Below are positions 58,800-64,000 of a stretch of DNA of 64,000 bases, in pieces (positions within the stretch are counted from its first letter, which is position 1; every line of letters begins with the position of its first letter). This DNA comes from Streptomyces sp. cg36. Its GTDB lineage: Bacteria; Actinomycetota; Actinomycetes; Streptomycetales; Streptomycetaceae. The DNA lies in the NCBI RefSeq assembly GCF_041080675.1, contig NZ_CP163520.1, positions 1,364,001-1,428,000 of the forward strand, written 5' to 3'. Under the pieces are notes generated by a model, which was given only the letters and a program-made list of their open reading frames with translations, had not been told where the DNA came from and searched no databases. The translations under genes were made by a program, and so were the position numbers.

Positions 58800-59831
58800 C
58801 TATTCGGCCTCCTCGTCGCCCCGGATGCGCCCGGGCAGCCAGTGCACGGCCGCGATGCCCGCCGCGCCGAGGAGGCCGGCGCCGGTGAGCAGCAGGCCCG
58901 CCGCCGAGGTCCCGGTACCGGCGAGGCTGCCCCGGCCGTCGCCGGGGCCGTTGACGTGGGTGACGAGGTCGGTGCCGGTCGCACCGCCCGTGGTGCCCGT
59001 CCCGCCCGTTCCGGCGCCGCCCGCCGTGCCGGACGGAGGCGTGCTGCCCGCGGGGCCCGACGTGCCTCCGGGGCCGCTCGGCGCGGGGCCGGTCGGGGCC
59101 GGGCCCGAGGGGGCCGGGGAGCCCGGCGCGGAAGCGGTGGGCGCGGGGCCGGTCGGCGTCGGGGCGGTGGGGCTCGGGGAGGCCGGGCCGGTCGGGCCCG
59201 CGCCGGTGACGGTGAACCGGTGCAGGGTCCGGTTCTGGTCGGCGGGCCTGAGCACGCACGGCGCCTCGAACACGTCCCCGTACGGCGGGAGTTGGACCAC
59301 CCGGCCCGTCGCGTCCCGGGCCGTCAGCTTCAGCGTGATCGCGTTGACGTCGATGGCGGCCGAGCCGGGCGTACGGAACGACAGCGACGGGGCCGATCCC
59401 GACGCGCGGACCTCGAAATCCCTCGCCGGGCCCGGCACGTCGGCCTTGGCCACGGCGGCGTCGACGCCCACGTCCAGCTGGGCCCCGCCCGGCAGGTTCA
59501 CGGTGGCGCTCGCGGACGCGACGCCCTCCACGGTCTTCGCCCCCACCAGCCCCTGCGCCGCCCGTGCGCTCACCGTCGACAGCGCGTCGATGCGGATCGG
59601 GCCCGTCTGCGTACCGACCGGGACCGAGGCCGGCAGATCGGCGGTGATCGCGACCTTCACGGGGTCCGCGCCGATCAGGGGGAAGGCGCACTCGTACGTC
59701 TGCGAGAGCCGCGCCTCGACGGCGACCGCGCTCCCCGCCCCGCAGGTGAGCAGCACACCGCCCGTCAGCGCGAGCGCGGCCGAGCCGCCGAGCGCGTATC
59801 TCACCCTGGCCCTGCTGTGAGGAACTCCCAT
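58800..59831 (-). CDS. Surface protein with DUF6801-like domain and LAxTG sortase signal
   Basis: A 343-residue exported protein. A signal peptide (YALGGSAALALTGGVLLTCG) leads to the same two-cysteine domain as its neighbours (TYECAFPLIGADP ... EAPCVLRP). A ~95-residue linker rich in Gly, Pro, Ser, Thr and Ala follows, instead of NPT repeats. The C-terminus is a sorting signal: LAGTG, a hydrophobic helix (SAAGLLLTGAGLLGAAGIAA) and a charged tail RIRGDEEAE. LAxTG is the motif of class E sortases in Streptomyces, so the protein is likely linked to peptidoglycan. No sortase is in the window. There is no ribosome binding site, and a -10 box ends nine bases before the ATG. Confidence 0.85.
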   Translation of the reverse strand: MGVPHSRARVRYALGGSAALALTGGVLLTCGAGSAVAVEARLSQTYECAFPLIGADPVKVAITADLPASVPVGTQTGPIRIDALSTVSARAAQGLVGAKTVEGVASASATVNLPGGAQLDVGVDAAVAKADVPGPARDFEVRASGSAPSLSFRTPGSAAIDVNAITLKLTARDATGRVVQLPPYGDVFEAPCVLRPADQNRTLHRFTVTGAGPTGPASPSPTAPTPTGPAPTASAPGSPAPSGPAPTGPAPSGPGGTSGPAGSTPPSGTAGGAGTGGTGTTGGATGTDLVTHVNGPGDGRGSLAGTGTSAAGLLLTGAGLLGAAGIAAVHWLPGRIRGDEEAE

Positions 59832-59840
59832 ACTCAAGGG

Positions 59841-59870
59841 ACGGTAGTGAGGCGCCCGGAGAACGGTCAA
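59841..59870 (-). promoter_or_regulatory. Predicted promoter giving a near-leaderless mRNA
   Basis: On the minus strand TTGACC (59865-59870) and TACCGT (59841-59846) are 18 bp apart. Only nine bases separate the -10 from the ATG at 59831, so the transcript would begin within a few bases of the start codon. Confidence 0.5.
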
Positions 59871-60003
59871 CGGTCCATTCGCGCACGTCCGGAAATACGT
59901 CCGTGAATCATCGGCAACACGCACCGGACGACGAAAAAAGACCGGCCCCCTCATCATGTTGTGCCAATTCGGAATTCCCGGTCGCACGGTATGGAATTTC
60001 TCC

Positions 60004-60032
60004 TTGACCCCCACCCTACCGCTCAGTAGTTT
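60004..60032 (+). promoter_or_regulatory. Promoter of the second NPT-repeat surface protein gene
   Basis: TTGACC (60004-60009) and TAGTTT (60027-60032) with a 17-bp spacer, identical boxes and spacing to the promoter at 56205-56233. Confidence 0.65.
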
Positions 60033-60076
60033 TCCCAGCCGAACCGCCGAAAGGACCCCGACGCGAGAGGCAACTC

Positions 60077-61462
60077 ATGGGAATTCAGAGGAAACGCGCC
60101 AAGGGCACGGTGTCCGCCCTGGCCATCACGGCCGCCACCGGCGTGGTCGCCGCCCTGGTGTCGGTGACCGCCGCGGGGCCCGCCGCCGCGGTACCGGCGA
60201 CGCTGGCGCAGGACTACTCCTGCGTCTTCCCGCTGATCGGCGCCGACCCGATCCACGTCACCATCACCGCCGACATCCCGGCCGAGATACCGAAGGGTCA
60301 GGCCACCCCCGCCTTCGAGATCACCGCCAGCACCGTGGTCAGCTCCCGGGCGGCCCAGGGGCTCGCCCTGGTGGGCGCCAAGACGCTGGAGGGCAAGGCC
60401 ACCGCCGACGTCACCGTGAACACCCCGTCCGGGCCGCTCAGCGGGATCAAGGTCGAGAACGACGTGGCCAAGGGCGACATCCCCAGCCCGCCGGCCGACT
60501 TCACCGTGGTCGCCACCGGCCACGCGCCCTCCCTCACCTTCGACCAGGTCGGGGACGGCAGCATCGACGTCGACAACATCTCCCTGCACGACATGATCGC
60601 CCGCGACGCCAACGGCAAGCCGGTCCAACTGGTCACCGGCAAGGACGCGTTCGACGCGGCGTGCACCCTCACGTCGACCGAGAAGACCCTCCACCGCTTC
60701 AAGGTCGTCGACACCAACCCTACGAACCCCACCAACCCTACGAACCCGACCAACCCAACGAACCCCACGGACCCGACCAACCCCACCAGCCCAACGAATC
60801 CAACCAACCCCACCGACCCTACGAATCCCACGAACCCAACCAACCCGACTGACCCCACCAACCCGACCAATCCCACCAATCCCACGAACCCGACCAATCC
60901 CACGAACCCGACCAACCCCACGGACCCGACCAACCCGACCAACCCCAACCCGCCCATCCATCTCAGTTACGGCCTCACCGGCAGTTCGGTGATCAAGGCG
61001 GCCAACGGGACCGCCGCCCTCAGCGGCGGCATCGACGCCGACTTCGACCTCGCCTCCGGCTCGTACAAGGCCGATCTGACGCTCGACCCGACCAGCGGCA
61101 AGTTCCAGATCCTCGGGTTCCTGCCCGCGACCGCGAAGATCCAGTTCCAGCAGGTCGGCCGGACGTCCGGCACGCTCAACGCGGCGGGTGACCTCACCGC
61201 CAAGTCGAACATGTACGTGAAGCTGCCCCAGATCTCCGTGTTCGGCATCCCGCTCGGCGGCGGCGCCCAGTGCGGCACCGGCACCCCGGCCGAGGTCAAC
61301 CTCACCTCGGACGGCAAGTTCGACCCGCTGAGCGGGGGCAGCCTCAAGGGCACGTACACGCTGCCGCCGCTGAAGAACTGCGGGGCGCTCAACGACATCC
61401 TCAGCGCGTTCACCTCGGGCCCCGGCAACACGATCGGCATGGCGCTCGCGAAGAAGGGGTGA
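60077..61462 (+). CDS. Secreted surface protein: DUF6801-like domain, long NPT repeat, unknown C-terminal module
   Basis: A 461-residue exported paralog of the protein at 56.3 kb. The signal peptide is VSALAITAATGVVAALVSVT with an AAA/VPA-type site. The N-terminal domain (YSCVFPLIGADP ... DAACTLTS) is closely similar to its paralog, including LHDMIARDANGKPVQLVTGK. About 25 N/D/S-P-T units follow (residues 214-288). The C-terminal ~170 residues (LSYGLTGSSVIKAANGTAAL ... FQILGFLPATAKIQFQQVG) look beta-rich with a Cys pair and match no family I know. There is no sortase signal or membrane anchor. The ATG has the same GAGAGGCAACTC leader as the paralog. Confidence 0.82.
   Translation: MGIQRKRAKGTVSALAITAATGVVAALVSVTAAGPAAAVPATLAQDYSCVFPLIGADPIHVTITADIPAEIPKGQATPAFEITASTVVSSRAAQGLALVGAKTLEGKATADVTVNTPSGPLSGIKVENDVAKGDIPSPPADFTVVATGHAPSLTFDQVGDGSIDVDNISLHDMIARDANGKPVQLVTGKDAFDAACTLTSTEKTLHRFKVVDTNPTNPTNPTNPTNPTNPTDPTNPTSPTNPTNPTDPTNPTNPTNPTDPTNPTNPTNPTNPTNPTNPTNPTDPTNPTNPNPPIHLSYGLTGSSVIKAANGTAALSGGIDADFDLASGSYKADLTLDPTSGKFQILGFLPATAKIQFQQVGRTSGTLNAAGDLTAKSNMYVKLPQISVFGIPLGGGAQCGTGTPAEVNLTSDGKFDPLSGGSLKGTYTLPPLKNCGALNDILSAFTSGPGNTIGMALAKKG
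60716..60940 (+). repeat. In-frame 9-bp coding repeat (about 25 N/D/S-P-T units)
   Basis: A longer version of the 56967-57101 array, with four Asp, one Ser and the rest Asn at position one, ending in Asn-Pro-Asn-Pro-Pro. Codons vary among units. It is a probable site of length variation between strains. Confidence 0.85.
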
Positions 61463-61488
61463 CCGCCCGTTCTCCCCGCCGGACGGAT

Positions 61489-62700
61489 TCACCGGCCGGC
61501 CCCCACACCGTCCGCGTCGGGGGCCGGCCGCTCGTCGCGGTCCGGCAACGGCGGGCGCCGCCGCCGCGCCACGAGCCCGGCGGCCCGCTCCCGTACCGCC
61601 ACCAGGAAGCCCGTGGGCAGGAACACCAGGTCCGCCACGATCATCGACAGCGAGAAGTACGGCAGCCCGAGCAGCAGGCCGATCCCGATGTGTTCGGCGA
61701 AGAGCAGCGCCAGCAGGACGTTCTTGACCCGCCGGTCGAGCACGCTGAACGGGAAGGCGACCTGGACCAGCACCGTGCCGTAGGTCAGCGCCAGCACGGT
61801 GTAGGGGTGCGAGGAGAGGGCGTGCGAGAGCGCGGGGTACGGTTCGAGCCAGTCGAGGCCCGCCGACCAGTAGACGGCGGTCCCGTCCTGCCAGGAGGCG
61901 CCCTGGATCTTGTACCAGCCCGCCGACGCGTACAGCAGGCACACCTGGATCATCAGCATCAGCACCGCGCCGTTGTGCACCACATGGCCGATCAGCTCCA
62001 GGGTGCGGCGGGCGCCGGGACGGTCGCGCACCCCGCGCCACACCGCCTGGCCCGCCCAGCAGCCCCACAGCAGCAGCGCCCAGCCGCCGGTGAGCACCGC
62101 GAGCAGCGTGGCGCCGGTGAGGACCAGGCCGCAGGCCGCCCACAGGGCCACCCCGGTGCGGTCCGGGCGGTCGGCGTCCGCGAGGCGTCCGCGCCGCCGC
62201 GCGTCCAGCGACCACACCTGCCCGGCGCGCATGAAGACCAGGTAGATCGCGGTGATGCGGAAGATGGTGTCGCCCGCGTTCAGCACGTTCTCGTTCCGGT
62301 GGTCCAGCGACAGCACGCTCACCAGGAAGAGCAGCGAGGCCGTACGGGTGCGCCAGCCGAGCAACAGGGCCACGGCGACGGCCGCCGACAGCAGGTAGAA
62401 CACCTCGAACCAGAGCTGCCCGCCGGACCAGCGCAGCACGCTGAACGCGTGGCTGCGGTCGAGCGAGTCCTCCGCCAGCCGCCAGCTCCAGGGGGCGTCC
62501 GGTCCCCAGATCCTCTCGCGCCGCCAGAACTCGTGGACCAGGAGCAGCAGCCACACCCCGCCCATCCCGATCCGTACGGCGGCGCTCTGGTAGGCCCACA
62601 CCCGCGCGTCGCACGCCCGCCCGAGCACCCGGTCCAGCGCTCCTCCGAACAGGCGGGAGTACGTCAACCCGCCTTTGCCGCCCGCCATTTGACCACTCAC
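61489..62700 (-). CDS. HTTM-domain membrane protein
   Basis: A 403-residue polytopic membrane protein with about eight hydrophobic helices (for example AAVRIGMGGVWLLLLVHEF, LWFEVFYLLSAAVAVALLLG, IGIGLLLGLPYFSLSMIVAD). It matches the HTTM (horizontally transferred transmembrane) family related to vitamin-K gamma-carboxylase: RNENVLNAGDTIFRI and YASAGWYKIQG are typical segments. The carboxylase activity is not established for bacterial members. The C-terminus is a basic Pro/Arg/Asp-rich tail. The GTG start at 62700 overlaps the stop of the DUF5819 gene (GTGA), so they are translationally coupled, a pairing I recall as common in Streptomyces. Confidence 0.87.
   Translation of the reverse strand: MSGQMAGGKGGLTYSRLFGGALDRVLGRACDARVWAYQSAAVRIGMGGVWLLLLVHEFWRRERIWGPDAPWSWRLAEDSLDRSHAFSVLRWSGGQLWFEVFYLLSAAVAVALLLGWRTRTASLLFLVSVLSLDHRNENVLNAGDTIFRITAIYLVFMRAGQVWSLDARRRGRLADADRPDRTGVALWAACGLVLTGATLLAVLTGGWALLLWGCWAGQAVWRGVRDRPGARRTLELIGHVVHNGAVLMLMIQVCLLYASAGWYKIQGASWQDGTAVYWSAGLDWLEPYPALSHALSSHPYTVLALTYGTVLVQVAFPFSVLDRRVKNVLLALLFAEHIGIGLLLGLPYFSLSMIVADLVFLPTGFLVAVRERAAGLVARRRRPPLPDRDERPAPDADGVGAGR
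61493..61530. terminator. Terminator between the surface island and the HTTM operon
   Basis: CGGCCGGCCCCC (61493-61504) and GGGGGCCGGCCG (61519-61530) form a perfect 12-bp stem with a 14-base loop. The hairpin is embedded in the last codons of the convergent HTTM gene. Confidence 0.65.
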
Positions 62701-63356
62701 GAGCTGTGCCCCTCCGCGAAGTCGGCCGTGTCCACCGGCCACCACGGATAGGTCCGCACCACCGGCGCGGCGCGGACCTCCGCGCGGCGCCAGGGCGGCG
62801 GGGGCACGGTGGTGTCGGTGGAGCGGAACTGGATCCGCTCGACGCGCGCGCCGGGCGGTGTGGCGGGCATCCGGGACAGCGCCAGCCGCTTCAGATACCG
62901 CTCGCTGTCGGTGCCGACGGGACCCACGGGCCGCTGTTGCGCGTCGTGCGTGGTGAGGAACGTCGACCAGGCGGTGGCCAGTTGCTGCCGGATCCGGCTG
63001 GGCAGCGGGTTGCCGTGCAGTTCGGCCAGGTCCTGGGCGGTCAGGTCCGTCCAGCGGCCGGTCGCCACGGTGCCGTCCGCCGTCCGCAGCTCGACGCGCG
63101 CGGCGACCGCCGTCATGGTCCTGGTGATGTCGGGGGCGAACAGCTGCCAGCTCTGGATGAACTCGGGCGCCAGGTACGAGTCCACTTTCGCGCCGATCGC
63201 GTCGGTGGCCGCGTTGCGCGGGGCCAGATGGAGGAAGGTCGCGCCGGTGTGGACGAGCAGACCCGCGGCGACGGCCACCGCGGCACCCGCCACGGCGAAC
63301 CGCTGACCTCGCGTCAACTCGCCTACCACTGAGGTGCGTTCGGGTGCCGCGTCCAT
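62697..63356 (-). CDS. DUF5819-family membrane-anchored protein
   Basis: A 219-residue protein with one N-terminal transmembrane helix (FAVAGAAVAVAAGLLVHTGA) and an extracytoplasmic domain. The family-typical YLAPEFIQSWQLFAPDI segment is present, followed by RWTDLTAQDLAELHGNPLPSRI and a C-terminal VRTYPWWPV. This fits DUF5819, whose role is unknown but whose genes sit next to HTTM genes. The ATG start at 63356 is the only reasonable one. Overlap with the HTTM gene suggests the two proteins form a membrane complex. Confidence 0.87.
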   Translation of the reverse strand: MDAAPERTSVVGELTRGQRFAVAGAAVAVAAGLLVHTGATFLHLAPRNAATDAIGAKVDSYLAPEFIQSWQLFAPDITRTMTAVAARVELRTADGTVATGRWTDLTAQDLAELHGNPLPSRIRQQLATAWSTFLTTHDAQQRPVGPVGTDSERYLKRLALSRMPATPPGARVERIQFRSTDTTVPPPPWRRAEVRAAPVVRTYPWWPVDTADFAEGHSS

Positions 63357-63366
63357 CGTGGCGACC

Positions 63367-63954
63367 TCACCCTCCCTGGGCCGCGGTGTCGGCCCGTGCG
63401 CAGTCCGGGTTGTCGTCGAACGCCTTGCGCAGCTCCGGCACCGACCGCAGGTCGTCCGCCGGTCCCTTGTACCGGGCCACCGCCCGCAGCGAGGCTCCCG
63501 CCGCGTCCAGCGCCGATCCCAGCGACTTCTGGTCGGTCACCTTCGCCCGCGCGAGCCTGCCCGCCGCGTCGCCGACGGAGGAGCGCGCCTTGTCCAGGTG
63601 GGCGAGCGCCGTGCCGTACGCGGCGGCGGCCCCCTCGACGGGCGGCGCGCCGTCCTTGCCCATGTCCGTGCGCAGGGCGGTGAGCCGGTCGGCCAGCGCG
63701 TGGAGGAAGTCGACCATCTGCTGCTGGGCGCGGGCCGGCCGGGTGCGGTCGACCGTGGGCACGGCCAGGCGGGCGCCGCTGTCGGCCAGGTGCGCGCAGA
63801 CGCCGTCCGCCCAGTCGACCTCGGGCGGGGGCTGCGCGGAGGAGCCGCAGCCGGCGGCCGACGCGCCGACGGCCGCGAGCAGGGCGAGCCCCGCGACGGC
63901 CCGGCCGTACCGGCCCCGGGGAGGTGCGCTCGTGCGGGGAACTCCGGACAACAC
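63367..63954 (-). CDS. Putative lipoprotein, first gene of the HTTM/DUF5819 unit
   Basis: A ~195-residue lipoprotein. The N-terminus has a basic stretch (PPRGRYGRAVAG), a hydrophobic helix and a lipobox ASAAGC, giving a lipidated Cys followed by GSSAQPP. The mature part is alpha-helical (VDFLHALADRLTALRTDMG; ARSSVGDAAGRLARAKV) with two further cysteines (GVCAHL near the start and NPDCARAD at the end) that may form a disulfide. The fold is not recognised; Streptomyces has many such small helical lipoproteins. Starts are ambiguous: I prefer GTG at 63954 (AGGGAG eight bases upstream), with GTG at 63975 as alternative. It lies ten bases upstream of the DUF5819 gene. Confidence 0.75.
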   Translation of the reverse strand: MLSGVPRTSAPPRGRYGRAVAGLALLAAVGASAAGCGSSAQPPPEVDWADGVCAHLADSGARLAVPTVDRTRPARAQQQMVDFLHALADRLTALRTDMGKDGAPPVEGAAAAYGTALAHLDKARSSVGDAAGRLARAKVTDQKSLGSALDAAGASLRAVARYKGPADDLRSVPELRKAFDDNPDCARADTAAQGG

Positions 63955-64000
63955 GTCTCCCACTCCCTCTCTCACTCCCTGCTCACTTCTGGTCGGCGCG

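Noticed and set aside
56967..60940. Regular short repeats that could suggest a CRISPR array
   Set aside because: They are 9-bp in-frame codon repeats inside two secreted-protein genes, without spacers or cas genes.

Overview
The window looks like a stretch of a Streptomyces chromosome. GC content is very high and third codon positions are almost always G or C. GTG and TTG starts are common. It carries Streptomyces hallmarks: an SsgA-family sporulation protein, a WhiB-family protein, a bldA-type TTA codon inside a regulator, and many secreted proteins. I see no tRNA, rRNA, CRISPR array or insertion sequence.

Layout. 0.04-5.9 kb: crotonase, a DJ-1/PfpI (isonitrile-hydratase-like) gene paired with a GlxA-type AraC regulator, an SCO6745-family protein and the RNA-binding factor Tex. 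6-8.6 kb: a membrane GT2 glycosyltransferase with a UDP-GlcNAc 2-epimerase. 8.8-14.4 kb: a PAS histidine kinase/OmpR-type response regulator pair, an ABC-F ATPase, an unknown protein and a D-amino-acid-oxidase-like enzyme. 14.4-19.4 kb: three secreted peptidases (M14, S15 X-Pro, M1). 19.6-23.6 kb: LacI regulator, MpaB-type oxygenase, secreted sphingomyelinase C, MerR regulator. 23.7-29.4 kb: a four-gene beta-oxidation operon (CoA transferase, acyl-CoA dehydrogenase, thiolase, FadB-like enzyme). 29.6-33.2 kb: saccharopine-dehydrogenase-like reductase, endonuclease V, YciI protein, secreted BNR/YCF48-type protein. 33.4-38.4 kb: SsgA-like protein (SsgD type), an antibiotic-resistance-type ABC-F gene with an elaborate leader, an acyl-ACP desaturase, a WhiB protein and an IclR regulator with a TTA codon. 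38.5-40.7 kb: divergent LigD-type polymerase and ATP-dependent DNA ligase.

40.7-55.9 kb is one tightly coupled minus-strand biosynthetic operon. It encodes two giant iterative-type PKS proteins: an NMO-like/NMO-like-KS-AT-ACP-KR protein and a KS-AT-DH-PPTase protein. A free ACP, an alpha/beta hydrolase, a UGT-type glycosyltransferase and a methyltransferase follow. The domain logic (PfaD-like flavin domain, an ACP with the IDSIKR motif, a fused phosphopantetheinyl transferase) points to a PUFA-synthase-like 'secondary lipid' pathway, probably making a glycosylated lipid. The product is not known to me.

56.2-61.5 kb is a cell-surface island. Three paralogous secreted proteins share an N-terminal domain but have three different C-terminal modules: a WxL-like domain, an LAxTG sortase signal, and an unknown beta-rich module. 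A DUF916-type WxL-interacting protein lies among them. 61.5-64 kb: HTTM membrane protein, DUF5819 protein and a lipoprotein.

The most interesting signals outside the genes are four. (i) The ABC-F leader has a WblC/WhiB7-like promoter, a three-codon upstream ORF, an 11-bp long-range helix and a hairpin that hides the ribosome binding site. (ii) Several clean operator palindromes have no cognate regulator next to them. (iii) Two surface-protein paralogs have identical -35 and -10 boxes at identical spacing. (iv) A single TTA codon lies in the DNA-binding domain of the IclR regulator.
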